In this document: positions 11,034-23,215 of the stretch, piece after piece
Layout of the letters: each line of letters begins with the position of its first letter
Position numbering within the stretch: the stretch's first letter is position 1
Source of the DNA: Phlebiopsis flavidoalba
Lineage: Eukaryota > Basidiomycota > Agaricomycetes > Polyporales > Phanerochaetaceae
Length of the DNA stretch: 49,452 nucleotides
NCBI GenBank assembly: GCA_035772785.1
Contig: JAOCPU010000099.1
Coordinates: 1-49,452, forward strand
Direction: 5' to 3'
Position numbers and translations under genes: made by a program
The notes under the pieces: generated by a model
What the model was told of the DNA's origin: nothing
Seen by the model: only the letters and a program-made list of their open reading frames with translations
Databases searched by the model: none

Positions 11034-14000
11034 CTAGTCCCATTGTACGCGCTTGGCGTACTCTCTGATGTTGAGAGACGAAGTTATCCTGTACTGTCGT
11101 GCGCTGCTCCCGTCGCTAAGGGACCTTTAAGATAATCTCGTTGAGGGCCGTGTTACCCAGGATATCGACGTGATCGGCGGTCGTACCGCCTCCTCGAGGA
11201 ATGGTAGCGACGGGATTATGGGGAAGCTACACGGGTATCGTTAGGCAACGTCAACATACAGAGATAGATCATACCTCGACAGTAGTGACCTGCATACCAG
11301 CAGGGTTCCATCGCTTCCTCTTCCAACCCTCGACGCACATGGCGCCCAAGCTGAGGAGACTGACCGTACCGTCCCCCTCGCCCATCTTCACGCCGTTCAG
11401 AATTTTAGGGTTCAAGCTAGTATCAGTGTACTCAGCATCTATCATACTTTTCCGAGATAGAGGTAAATCGAGGGGTGCGCGAGGCGTGAGGCAGTCTGTC
11501 GAGTTTTTCGCACATTGATGGAGCAATTTCAGGCTGGACGTCGTCATACTCATACTCTTCTCGAGTATACCAGTATGATCGCTGCACAACAGTCAATCGA
11601 GATGCGTTGAAAAAAAAAAACCTCGAGGCACACACCTCTGTCTCTTTTCCGTGCCCGTATACACAGAATATCTTTGTGGTAGGGGGCGTTGGGAAGCCTA
11701 GACTTCGAGTTAGAGGACCCTTATCATTTAAATGGAAAATTGACGCACTGTACTTCCAACGGGTTCGAGACCACTTTGTAGGATCTAACGAGTTCTGCCC
11801 TAGCTTGTCCTCATCGCGTTCAATTCCCATAAGAGTAATTGCTAGCGAGCATTTTCTACCATTATCGTTATTTTTGAGCGTTTCACATACATTGATATTG
11901 GACTTACCTGAAAATGTGCCGGCGTATGGAGAGGAGGATCCAGTTAGTCGCGGTGTCTGCTGTCATGTTAGACACCTGCTCGCTCCCCAGAGCTTTTTGC
12001 AACTGATTCCCAGGAAGGCAATGAAATCGCCGTGTGTGTGATCTCTGTCGTCCTATATCATCAGGAGCAAATGTGGAATTTTTCCCCAAACTGCCTCCCC
12101 TCCCTTTAGAAAAACGTTCAGCTAATCACCCCACAGAAAGAATAATCTTGCCGTACCTTTATCCACATGCTAGCGCTGCCAGACCAACTGTGGAAAAGTT
12201 TGCGACGTTCTTTCCTTGAGAAAAACCGTTCGAGGACTGTCCGCAAGTATCAGAGACGGCATATATACGATGACGCAAAGAAAGGCCGACCATATGCGCC
12301 AGCGGGATTCATTTGAACCGTATCCTTCATTTCGCCGGAGAGGAAGGCTGCTAGGTGCCTTCGCCTAATGATTGTTCAACCTCAGTTCGCACAGCGCACG
12401 ACCAGGACTACACACCACACCCTAGAAAGCAATCACGATGAGATTGTTCCTTGCATGGATACCTACAGTCCTTACCAATGAGTTCCAGCGATATGGATAA
12501 CGGCTTCTATGTGGTTCTATGCGGCGATATTAAGATTCGCTCTGTGAAAAGATAATTCTGTGGGGATACCTCGACCCAATCTGGTCCTCCCTTCCCATGT
12601 AGTGGCGATTCAACCCACTTGAAGCTGGGAGGCCTATCAGTCCATAATCACCTCTGAGGTCGTAACATGACTTACAAATACTAATCCTCAATCGCGGCTG
12701 TCAGCATGCTGGGCATTCTCAAAGCTCTTGAATTTACCAAAATATCTATTGAAGGCATCGTGAAGATGAGAGGTGGGAAAAAACGCACAAATTCGGACAC
12801 GTACCGAACTGCCCATTGAATGAGGAACTAAAACTACTCTTTGATTGTCTCGTTGCCTGTGTAGAGAATTGGTACATGGAGCTGCGAGCTAAAATATCTG
12901 ACGTACTTGAATCCTTCGATCGTCGTTTGTGAGCTTGGAGAAGTAGCCATCCCGTATTTTCGAGGTTTCCGTAAGATAGTCTCCAATCGTACGGCGCCAG
13001 GTGCAAGTTATTCGTGTCGTAGTTCACGACTGCCAAGTTCTCGACGATCTAGACCTTCGTACGGGTATGTAAGTGACCTATATGCGCGGGACTCTATCGT
13101 AAAGCACTTACCACAGCCAATACCCTTGAAATGAAGCTGCTGGCAGCCGTCCCAATGCCCTCTGCGGCTCTGACCTTGGGCACCCGGTGGGTCAAGCCCC
13201 GTAACGGGATCGAGTAGGAGAGCATTTAGCAAGCCACTTTTTTCTCTCTGAAAGGTGACTTGTGTCATCATTGAAAAGCCGCCCCACATTTCTGGCGGAA
13301 GAAAGGCCGATATTCGGGAGTAGTCGACCAGGACTCCAAGCCCTGAGTGCAGTCACGTCATCACAGCAGTATGGTATGAGCGTAGCCGAGTCCCCTTACC
13401 GTTGATATGATACCAGGTACCAGACAAGCACGACGGGGTGTTTAGCACTAAGGCCTCGCTCTGCAATCTTCTCTCCAACGGTGAACTCCAGCCCGTTTTA
13501 TTTAACTTCCACGGCTCTGGGATACTGTTCCGTAGCCTCCGCCATTCATTCTCCACCATAGAAAGATCAAGCTGGGGAAACTGCGGAAGACTGAGCCCAA
13601 AGTCGAACTCGTCAAGTAAGAGAGCGAGATGAGTTTGGAAGTCTGTCAGGTCGCTGGGTTGGATGAGGATGAACCCCATGAAAATTCCAACTGCGGTATG
13701 AGGCACAAAAACATTCGTTCAGTGCTCTGGACGTGATCCAAGCGAGGTATTGCCTCAGCGTAGGATTCACCGAGAGGAAAGAGAAACCGACGAGACATGT
13801 AGAATCGTCGATCCACCTCCTACGTGTGATTGAGCACGTCACGGCCAGCACAAGAAACCAATCACATACGTCAATCTGTATTCCTCCAGCTTTCGACCTT
13901 GTCCGCCAGCTCATCTCCCATAAGACTGTCGACCTCGCTATCCGTCCGCGAATGCTGGTCTGCTCTCACAAGCGTGCCTGCGGTGTCTGACTCGTGACGT

Positions 14001-14037
14001 TTCTTGGAGACGCGTCGTCTCACAATTCGGATGGCAT
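11034..14037 (-). CDS. LRO1: Phospholipid:diacylglycerol acyltransferase (PDAT), frame-broken
   Basis: LCAT-fold enzyme that moves an acyl chain from a phospholipid to diacylglycerol to make triacylglycerol at the ER. The start at 14037 would read MPSE-IVRRRVSKKR with one base missing after GAA. Then come SDLTDFQTHLALLLDEFDFG (about 13650), SIPEPWKLN, MWGGFSMMTQVTF and LLDPVTGLDPPGA (13290-13170), NYDTNNLHLAPYDWRLSYGN (about 13020), the nucleophile elbow HSMGSS (12805-12822), FKWVES, GGPDWVE, AFLSGEMKDTVQMNP, FFSRKERRKLF and STFAPDD. CVYGHGKETE is followed, after an intron containing a poly-T run, by RSYWYTR. GEGDGTVSLLSLGAM supplies the Asp, ADHVDILGN the His, and the C-terminus is REYAKRVQWD. 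The whole triad context is intact, but many single-base shifts separate the blocks. For a conserved lipid gene this suggests consensus errors. LRO1 is the yeast name of the family. Confidence 0.9.
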
Positions 14038-16524
14038 CGTGTGATCCTGGCCTTAATGGCCACACTGATAATGAAAGGGGATGGTTGCGGATGGTGGTGA
14101 AAGTTGAGTGTAGGTGACCGCGTTTTGTCGCGGCAGGTTTAGCCGAGGCTCGACACGCGACAGCGCAGCGCGCTGGCCAGATGACGGCATTGCGTCGGGC
14201 CAATTTCAAGAGGAAATGCGTGGGAAAACCTGTTGCGCTTGATATTCGCAACGACATTTGTTCATTCTTGAAGCTTGCAGCTTGAATGGGCTAACATATC
14301 AGACCTGCTTGCACTTTTCTGAAAGACACTCCTTGATTGATATCAAAATCCTGCGGGAACGGCCAAACGTCGTGAGCACAAAGCACATCTGGGTACGTCT
14401 AAAACCTCTTATTATATTCAACGTCCCTTTGAGTCACTCGCCCGAGCTATTAAATCGAGGTCGCATGACAGGGCGCGGGGCTCATTGGTGGACTCTTTTA
14501 CGGTGCGCCGTCAAATCAGTCATATACTTCTGAACAAATCGTACCCATACACTGTGGGTTCATCAGGGAATATCATTTCTCAACACAAGCAAGGGCAAAG
14601 TGTTTGTCTATAGCATCAGCTAGTGTAGCTAATGTGGATGTATGATATATGCCAATGAATCCTTGGACATCTACACCTCATCGCATGTGTCATTCGCTCG
14701 ATGCCTACCATTCTTGCCCCATTGGGCCCTCCCTACTCGGAAGTCTTGAAAGATGGATTGACATGGGCTGCGTATTATCATATTGCTGATTTATTGCCTT
14801 GCGGGAGTTTAAGAATGTAAACAAAGAGTTGATGTTCCACTGTCTCAAGATGAGTCACGATTGTGTGGTAAAAGCTCTTCCCCACTTGAGAAAGATTACT
14901 CGTCGTGACCACTTACATTGGGTCCGAAGCATTGCAAGGGTAATGAACGCAAGACTGTCCGGCATTAGCAATACTAGATGCGACTTCAAACATATGATGT
15001 GTGATGGTAGTCGGCACACTCACTGTAAGAATGGAAGCAAGCGCAAATGAGCTAAAGGGAGCCAGTCTGGATGTAAGCCATTCTTTACCAATACGGTATC
15101 TCATAGTATAAGTCACCAAGTCAGAGCACAAGTACCAACGTTGAATAGAATGAGTCCTTTAATCAAAGATTCGGTTCTGTCGTATCTCCTCCTGAGTTGG
15201 ACCGTGCGCATCGAACCTTGTAGTGGAGCTCACTTTCTAATGCCAGTGCGGGCGCTTGATCAACAAAAAATGCAACGAGGTTGCTGTAACTGCACAGTCT
15301 GTCAAGACTAGCGCGCCGCATCGTCAGTATACCAAAGCACTAGCTTTTTTTTCATGAGAGCCCAGTGAGAAGTAACTTGATTGTTAAATCTGAAATTCCC
15401 ACCGCACAAATCTGGCATTGAAATCTGGGACATATTTTAGGCATGCTGGATTCTAAAAACATAGACCAGTTCATGCAGAGGAAAGCGTTGAGCATACGAG
15501 CACGAGATATTATAGAGCTGTAATTATCAAGTACGGTCACGATACAGACTTATATTTTGTGCCAAAAAGTAGTCGACGAACCAAGCGCTGACCACCTGAG
15601 TTAATCGGATAAGTCGTAGTAGTATGAAGTATAAGAGGGTTATTTTACCGGCAGAAACAGAATTGAGGATTATCTGTCTAGAGCCGTCAATGACAACATT
15701 CACAGGTATACAATTGACACGGCACCCAACGATAAAGGACCAAAGGCCATATCTTCCCTCCCACTATTGCAAATAAGCTTTTAATGTGTCTCCCCTATCT
15801 GCCTGATGCTCACGTTTCCAAATTCTATAAGCATATAATCTTCATTATTGCAGTCACAGTTCAGCAATGGAAATGCGGAAGGTCTCAATGAGAAGCGTAC
15901 GTGGTTGCTACAACTTCATTCAGCCCCTGATAGGCCAATTAGCAGAGTTTGATGCTAGATTAAGATATTTACCAAACTCTCACCGACACGATTACATCGA
16001 GGGAGAGTGTCCTTAAGTTTCAGAAATGTTTCTGGTGAGAATCGAGACAATAAACTTGGAGTAGATCGGTAACAGGGTACGAGCTCACGGGCGGGGCGAA
16101 AGGGTTCATGAATGTTAGTGACTGGATGTAGCCATAGATGCCCATGGAAGATCAATACAAGATGGAAAGCGTCAGCAACCCTTGAGTCGCGATTATTAGC
16201 AAGGGCTTTCAAAAGGTACCCAAAGAATATTATGGCGTACCAAAGGAAAAGCATCTACAAACCCACATTCCGGTCAGTTATGAACATCCAAGCACCGTTT
16301 TCATTCTTACTGTATATTCTCATGGCCCGGCCATCAGTCAGGCAAACGCTTGTAGTAGATGATTATGCTTGCACACTTGTGGCTCCCAAATAAACTATGA
16401 AAGATTTGTCTCCGACTAATAGGCTATAGCAGTCATTCAAAGAAATTACATCGCAATAATCGCCACACCTAAGAGTATGTCTAAGCTTCCATAGTATATA
16501 CAGGCTTAAGAATACTATACTCAC
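14038..16524. other. AT-rich, gene-poor stretch
   Basis: Upstream of PDAT the sequence becomes AT-rich, with short frames full of stops. On the minus strand some fragments look like membrane segments (for example LFLWYAIIFFGYLLKAL near 16230) and could be later exons of the gene whose first exon is at 16525-16623. No family could be named. No tRNA, transposon ends or repeats were seen. Confidence 0.35.
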
Positions 16525-16623
16525 CAATGAGTAATATACCGCAAAGCGTGTTATCAATCGGATGCAGAGAAGGGGAGTGAAGACAGTTGAAGAGATTGCT
16601 GCTCTAGCAGACAACTCGAGCAT
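16525..16623 (-). CDS. Possible first exon of an unrecognised membrane protein
   Basis: The ATG at 16623 opens a 33-codon exon (MLELSARAAISSTVFTPLLC, then IRLITRFAVYYSL). It is largely hydrophobic and could be a signal anchor. It ends at a clean GTGAGT donor (16519-16524), and a CTCTTAG acceptor lies about 56 nt further on, followed by GVAIIAM, again hydrophobic. A TATATAA box stands 38-44 nt upstream. Promoter, start, exon and donor line up, but downstream exons could not be traced with confidence, so the product is unknown. Confidence 0.3.
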
Positions 16624-16660
16624 CCTGTACTGTTCCAATTAGTGCGTTGAACGAAGTGAG

Positions 16661-16667
16661 TTATATA
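16661..16667 (-). promoter_or_regulatory. TATA box before the orphan membrane exon
   Basis: On the minus strand this reads TATATAA, 38-44 nt before the ATG at 16623. The AT-rich surroundings make a chance match possible. Confidence 0.35.
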
Positions 16668-16679
16668 CGCTTTACAGTT

Positions 16680-17875
16680 CGGGATTAAGGTTTATCAAAC
16701 CACACACGGCGACCCGACCCGGGGATATCTACAACCCAATATCAAGTAAATCTTTTACAAAACTGAGAAAAGATTGTTAGTAGCAAGTCCTAGTGGCTAT
16801 GGGTAGTTGCCAGCTGGTTACGCTCGGGAACAGTTAGATGCCAACCGGAAGCGGCGCCCAAAGCTATGTATATATCTCACTTTGCTTGTCCGAGCCAAGG
16901 AATTGAATAGCGTAAATTATCGTCTCTCTTTCTCTCTTTCAGTTCAAGCCACTATTAAGCTATACTGGATCACATGTCAGCCACGTGTGACCTCCATGAT
17001 TTAGTGCATTCGGGCGTAGACTTCAAGACGAATAGTACAATGAACCCATTATGTCTCGTCACAGTAGTTCGGCATTTGTATTCGTAAGTTTATGGCTATG
17101 CCATAGCTTCAGGGTTTTAGGCTATAGTATCATCTCTGGCCGGCACTTGCATAGCAATCGTGGTTCTCAAGAGTTAGTCTGTGTGATGCATGCAAAGCCT
17201 ATCTCATTAAGACATCGCATCAAATAATGTGGTATATTACTGACCGGATAATCTGATAATTTATCAAACATTTGACCACAGTACGTTATAGTCTGATACT
17301 GAAGACTTTGGACTGTATTGAAGGGTTGCGTACCGTCAGGCCCTGGTGTCGAAACGGGGAGAGCCAGGTTTTACCGACCTATGGGCAGTGCACGGCAGCC
17401 TAAGGGATCATCGTTGAAGATTGAAGGACGTCAGAATCTGCTCAAGCAACCAAGACAAACTCCCACATGTCGTTATGCGACTAGATCTCAATCGAGGTAT
17501 GCACTGGCATGTAGCGTTCGTCGTGCCATGGAGGTGCTCGTTTAATAATCCAGGACAAGGGACTGTAGTCTGTTGATACTCTCACTTTTTTCTCTGCCTT
17601 ATTTCTGCAAGGTTCGCGGAGCCCTTTTCTCAATTTTCTCAATTCGCGGTGCTCGTGCTACAAGATATGAACGTTCAGTTTCCATCATATAATTTAGTAT
17701 CTCTGTATTCACTGAGTCAATATCGCTCTATCGGTAATGGTGACAGGCTCACATTGACACGATCGGCGTGATGTTTAAACCTCGTTCACTTGTAAGTAGC
17801 GTTTCTTGACGCTTCACCCTTCGGCAGATCGGACAATTCTTTGGAAAGCGTGTCCCAGTGTGGAAACGCCTCGCG
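16680..17875. other. No recognisable gene
   Basis: Still AT-rich up to about 17.3 kb, then more balanced. Frames of 60-75 codons are unsupported by homology or splice context. Nothing else was seen. Confidence 0.35.
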
Positions 17876-18532
17876 TCAAAAGTTCAGGGGAAAGACTACA
17901 AGGATCGCACTGTTCAGAGCCTGGATATGCCCCCCTCTGAAAGCACGCTCGTGAAAAGCTCCTCTAGCTTCGTCTCTACGACCTGCATGTGCTCTCTCAT
18001 CGCCTCCGAACGCATCGTCGCCTAGCCATGAAGTGGGTAGCTGGTGAGATAATTTTTGTACCACCGCCCTTGATCTCTAGCACTAGCACCTTCGGCGGTA
18101 CGTAGAGACCAGCATCCATGTCGACGTTTAAGCATTTCTTTGGCGAGGAGGGGGGGTTTCCCATCACGAACGTGTAATGCTTGCTCGAAGGACTGCTCTC
18201 CCTCATAATACGTATTCATCCACCGCGAGTGAGAGCTGCCGGCGAAAAGACTAGTTGGAGGAGAAGTGTCAATGAGCGCCAAGAGTCATGATATGGGAAT
18301 GAGGTGGGGGACGAACAGGGAAAGACCGTTTTCCCTCAGTCAGGGCATCCCCATGCCACGCTCGATCCCTTCTCTATCTTTCGCAGTAGCCAGCAGCACC
18401 GCAACATGACCTTCTTCCTCCTTGTTCGTTGCCTCGTGGATATCACGCAAACGACTTGTTCTATGGGCCGCGGCGCGAGCTGAGAACAACGCGTTTCGCA
18501 GTGTAAGCCTGAACGTGCTTGTTGACGGACAT
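17876..18532 (-). CDS. Unrecognised protein, tandem copy A
   Basis: From the ATG at 18532 the frame reads MSVNKHVQAYTAKRVVLSSR. Downstream, in changing frames, are DIHEATNKEEEGHVAVLLAT, SHSRWMNTYYEGEQSFEQAL (about 18230), LYVPPKVLVLEIKGGGTKI (about 18100-18050) and SPATHFM. A neighbouring copy at 19152-19846 has the same order of landmarks: MS-N start, R-[VI]-VLSS, SRW, then PPK-x-LV and GGGTKI. I cannot name the family. Frames are broken by single-base shifts, and intron positions are unclear. The end is taken from the last open frame and is approximate. Confidence 0.4.
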
Positions 18533-19151
18533 GTCGATGGGGGAGACGAATGGACCCCATTGCTTGCTTGTTCTTGACCCATTTATACCTTACTGCAGAT
18601 ATCCTGGGGTGATGTCTCACCGAATAGCGCAAGCCCGAGCCGTCTCGCCGAAGGCCGAGGATCCTGAATTGGAAGAGCTATGCCTATCGGGATGTCACCC
18701 CTGCAATGTATAGTCAAGGGGCCGCCCAATGGAATCATGCATCACGGCGTATCGTTGAGTGTCATCGATTAGCTCGTCGCGTTTGGCTCCTAGAACAGCC
18801 ATGGCAATAAATGAGCTGGTAGGAGGCACATATCAAAGGAGGGTTCACTCACGGGTAATGGGCACACGTTGAGGCCAACCATATTTTTCTGAGATCCTGA
18901 GAGTGTCACCCAGCTTCGCGCTCTCGAAGAGAGACTCGGCATTTCATATGGGCTTATCATACCTGCCCCCCGCTTGCCCCCGAAAGCCTCCCCTCCCCCA
19001 TCCCACCCCACATAATGTTATGTGAGACTACAGAATACACGACGTCGTGTCCGTGGTAACGAGAGCGAGCTTGGAGGAGACGTGGGCATCTGCGGCATTT
19101 GCCGCGCTTCCACAAACGGAAGGTGACGCGGTATGCGATGACCTTGCGCTA

Positions 19152-19846
19152 CTAACCATCAACCCATGTCAGCACTGCCCGTGAAAACAATACTTCCATC
19201 TTGCTCTCTGCCAGCTGCATCAGCTCACTTTGAGCTCCCTCCAGGAGCGGGCGGGATCCCCCCAGCCACGGATGGTCGGTAGCTGGTACGTGATCTTTGT
19301 CCCTCCTCCCACTTGAATCACCCTGCACGAGAGCTTTCGGGTTGGCGGCACAGAAAAAGCCGATGCGCATGTCGAGCTTGAGCATCTACCCGTACTCGCA
19401 CAACATCGCGGCTGACCAAATGTAATCGCGTGGATTGTCTCGAAAAGACTGTCCCCTCTCCGGCAAATAGGGTGCTCATAAATCCAACGTGAATGGGGCC
19501 ATATCACTGAATAGTCTCGTCGAGCAACATAAGGGTCAGTATTCGCTTTTCGAGCATCCTGTAGGTCGGAGACACATACGTGAAAAGTCCGATCCCACCA
19601 GCCTTCATAAAGCTGTCGTAATCATAACCACGTATCACTAACCGTCAGATTTCATTTCAGGCGCTGTCATGTATAGGATGTGTAGAAGAATCTCCGGCGA
19701 CACAGATGTGTCCCTCCCTTGTCCTTCTTCAGCTCCTTGTTTAGGTCAGCTTCCAGCACCTTTCCGACACAGGCTTTAGGGGAGCTGAGCACGATGCGCC
19801 TCGGCCGTTGTACGTCTTGAGCTCTTTCTTCTTCGTTCGTCGACAT
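19152..19846 (-). CDS. Unrecognised protein, tandem copy B
   Basis: The ATG at 19846 gives MSTNEEERAQDVQRPRRIVL, then SSPKACVGKVLEADLNKELK up to a break near 19670. GLFTYVSPTYRMLEKRILTL lies near 19580, HSRWIYEHPICRRGDSLFE near 19490, and MLKLDMRIGFF near 19385, followed by a shifted version of the PPK-x-LV and GGGTKI block found in copy A. It ends ELMQLAESKMEV, AVLTWVDG and a stop at 19152. The shared order with copy A indicates tandem duplication and divergence. A poly-A run of 12 lies just upstream (about 19902). Function is unknown. Confidence 0.45.
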
Positions 19847-20399
19847 CCTAATGGTATGAGCTATCGATGGTGTTTGTTGAAAGTCTGTGCAGTAACCCCC
19901 GAAAAAAAAAAAATAAATAGTCCCACTTGATCCCCGGTACGCACGAGTTTTTGGCCGAGTCTTTGTCCCCGAGATGTATGAGGGTAGAACGAGGGCGTGA
20001 AGTACCTCAGCAAGCCATGCCTAAAGCCTAAAATACGGTATTCTACGAAAGTTAACTAATATGTCAACGGTTGTATTTTAAAAAACACTGACATTCTACA
20101 GTGTGACCTCACGCTACCCTTCACAGGTAGCGCTCACTTTCGCCATTCGAAGTCCCTCGGGGATCTCAAGACCAACGCGATGCCGAGATGCTGCTGACGG
20201 GCGCGTGTTTTCACAGAGAAGCCTTGCGTTTCATCAGCCGCCCCGATCTGATTTATTCCAGCAACCGAACCAGCAGACATGGTGTGAGGAGACACAATAA
20301 CATAAAATTCCTGCAAGAACCTAGCGATAAACAGTACAGAGCAACCAATAGCAATTTCATGCACTCACAGCGATAACACAACGAAGAATCCAAAAAAAA

Positions 20400-23215
20400 T
20401 TCACAACCATGCAAAAGAAGCCATATCCCAACGAGAAGGCGGGCTCCACTACATCTCTCCTGTTTTTCGGGGGGACGCACATCAGCGCCCCAGCCGCCCA
20501 CGCTCGAGCCTCACCACAAGCCCCACCCAACCGCCTCCTGCTCGAGATCAATCCTCATCCCGCCCGCATGCTCCGCATGAATAACACGACGTGCGTTCAC
20601 CTTCTCGAGCACCATGCGCACCTCCTCATCGCCGTCTGCTTCAGGGCCGACCGAGGACGCGGACCAGAAGCTGAACACGTCGCTTACCGGCAGACGAAGG
20701 GCGTGAAGGGCGTCGATGCGGTGGATCCGGTGGAGAGGGTTGTGACTGAGGCGGTAGAGGGACGGCGGAAGAGCGTGAGCTTGGAGCGGAGCAGGCGCGC
20801 GCGAGGGCAGTCGGGTCGACGAGTGGGCGCGCGCGCACGTCCATGAGCCGGTCGACGGTGGGCGCGGGGCTCGGGTGCGCTATCGCCGTTCTCGTCGCCG
20901 TCGTCGTCTTCCTCTTCGAGGGTCAGCTGTGAGGCGAGGAAGTTTTTGCGTCGGACGCTTTCGTGTTTGTTCGTTGGGGTGGTGGGGCTGAAGAGATGGA
21001 CGCAGAAGTCGAGTGCACGTTGGAGCTCGTCCTCTGACAGTCGGGCTCTATACCATCTCTGCGCTCCCCTGGATGACTAGAATACATTGTCAGTCATATA
21101 AACGAGAGCATAGATCGGGAAAGACGTACCAGGCCGGAAGAACGCAAACGCTTTGTCAAAGTTGTCCTCATCGATATCGGCGAGTACGTTTTCGCTCTGG
21201 TGCCCGGAATCTGCTTGTATGCGCTCAAAACTACGACTACCAGGAACCTGCTTGTATCAACATCATTAGTCGAGATAGTCTCATTAATGTGGATGTATGC
21301 AGCACCGAGTGTACGAAATAGCAACACGCCGACTGTGCCACGACGCCGCGACGGCTCGGCACAATCGCCCCGAATGCTGGCTGCAAAACAAGTCGCAGCA
21401 GCCCGAAATCCCGCCCGTCATCGCCAGATGCACGCCCGACGAGAAGAACGGGTCGATGAACGCTACAAGCCCCGCCTCAACAATCAGTACGTGTCTGTTT
21501 AGGAAGTAAACGGGAAAACCCACCACCCAGCGTCCCCGAACAATCCTCCACCCCTCGCCAGCATAAGAGTCCGCCTCGGTAGCTGAAGTCGCTAGCGCTG
21601 CGCGCGCGCGGGAGCATCTCCATTTTCATCTTTCACGCACTCGAGCACCGCGTCCTCACCGATGAGCGCCTGCACACCCGGTGCGAGGTGGAAGGAATGT
21701 AAGGTACTTGTCCCCGCGAGCGACGGCGTGCCGCGCGCGCTCGACCCGCTTCGGGCACGCGTGCGCGTTGTGGGGAAGGCTCTTCGGTGTATGCAGGGAG
21801 CGGAGGGCGGGGACTTTGGTGGCGGAGGAGCACGCGCGCGGCGGATGCCGAGTTGTTTTTGTTCCATGACGATGCCGACGGAGGTGAGGCCGTTGTGGAG
21901 GGGGATGCAACCAGGCCCAGCCGCTTTCATCTGGAATTACGTGAGTATATGCGCCTTGAACGTGGGGGGGTGCGTGCTTACCGCTTAGGGCTTCGAAGAA
22001 GGGCGCGCGTTCTCTCGGTCTGTGCCCTTTCCGTACATTGCCGCGTGTTTTTTCCAGTAGCCCCAGAACGGCGACGTTCTTGAGCGATTGGTTGTACCGA
22101 CGGTTCTTTAGGTATCTACCAGGCGACTCATTAAGGTCATAGATATGACCATGTAGTAAAGCATATACTCCACATTTGTGTGCTGAGCAACTTCCATATC
22201 TCTCCACTCGCATCGAGCTAAAATAGTCGAATGAAATCTCCCCCATTCTTTCCCACCAACAGTTTATTTCGTATACGCTCCGCCTTGATCGGCCCCCCCC
22301 TCCTCCGTCCCCATGCCGTCCGAACTCGATACCCTTTCCCTCTGCATGTTAGACGACCGTGCGCGCGGCCCGTCCGACGCGCCTCCAGCCAATAAGGGAC
22401 TTAGCACGTGTAGGCACGGGCGTTGGTAGGCGCGAAACTGCCAGAGTTTCGACGCCGCGTCTCGGTGAAGACTTTTGCGCCAGAGTCGGCGGCGTGTGAG
22501 AGGAGAAGTTGGTCAAAATTCGGAGCGAACGCATTCCACGCGTTGTTGTCTGCGCCGAGTGCGACAAAGTCGGTGTCTGCATGGGTCCGTGGTCAGCGTT
22601 GTGCGATTGGGGAGAAGGGCGCGGCGACTTTACAGTCAGCCCTCGCGCCATTAATATATGATTGAATTTGATTGCCTGAGCCGTTTGGCTTGTCGCTGGG
22701 AGGATCGGGGTGGTCATTCTAGTGGCGTTGCGAAGCGGGAAGAGCGGGAACGCGACCTTGCGCGCGAACCCGTAGCCCTGCGACTTTGTTTTTGTGTCTG
22801 CGTCGATGCCAAGGCGGAGGTAGTGGCGATACTGATGCCGTAGCAGGGATTCTCCGATATGATACCTGTGCTAGACGTATGTCAGCGGAGATTCCGGGAC
22901 ACAAAACGCGTGTGTGGCCAAAAAAAACAAGTCGAAATAGAACATGTCTTGAAAATCCAGTTTCCGTTGGTTGTCGACATATCTCGTGTGAAGCTTAGCC
23001 GGAGCTAGAGGGCAATACGACGAGGATAATGGACCGCGAAAAACACAACGGTGAGAAAACAGAGACTGATTGGCTTGCCTTGGGAATTTTGTGAGAGGTC
23101 AAAGGAGCTGGACGACATCGACACCTTCCTAGCCAGTGCTGCCGCTGCATAGCCTCCCTGCCTGGACCCCCGCCCAACGACCAGGACTTGGGTATGCTTG
23201 CGAGGAGCGTGTCAA
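20400..23215 (-). CDS. Flavin-dependent halogenase, frame-broken
   Basis: FAD-dependent halogenases chlorinate or brominate aromatic carbon using FADH2, oxygen and halide. Landmarks in order on the minus strand: a glycine-rich FAD loop followed by GYAAAALAR (about 23190-23115); FPR joined through a GC-AG intron (22866-23078) to YHIGESLL (22865-22840); TDFVALGADNNAWNAF (about 22570); GRYLKNRRYNQSLKNVA (about 22120-22075); SGWAW followed, after one extra base, by FIPLHNGLTSVGIVMEQK (around 21922-21870), which is the WxWxIP signature of halogenases; FIDPFFSSGVHLAMTGG (about 21460-21410); SENVLADIDEDNFDKAFAFF (about 21180-21130); HLFSPTTPTNK; and the tail HAGGMRIDLEQEAVGW (about 20570-20520). Short introns and several one-base shifts separate the blocks. 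N-terminal start and C-terminal stop are approximate. The nearest family I know is the basidiomycete phenolic (melleolide-type) halogenases; the substrate cannot be read from the sequence. Confidence 0.88.

Noticed and set aside
11581..11640. Poly-phenylalanine insert in the PDAT frame
   Set aside because: It is the translation of an intron with a poly-T run; splicing GTGTGT...GTGCAG joins KETE directly to RSYWYTR.
11755..11775. GGTTCGAGACC resembling a tRNA T-loop
   Set aside because: No acceptor stem or anticodon arm can be built around it, and it lies in the PDAT coding region.
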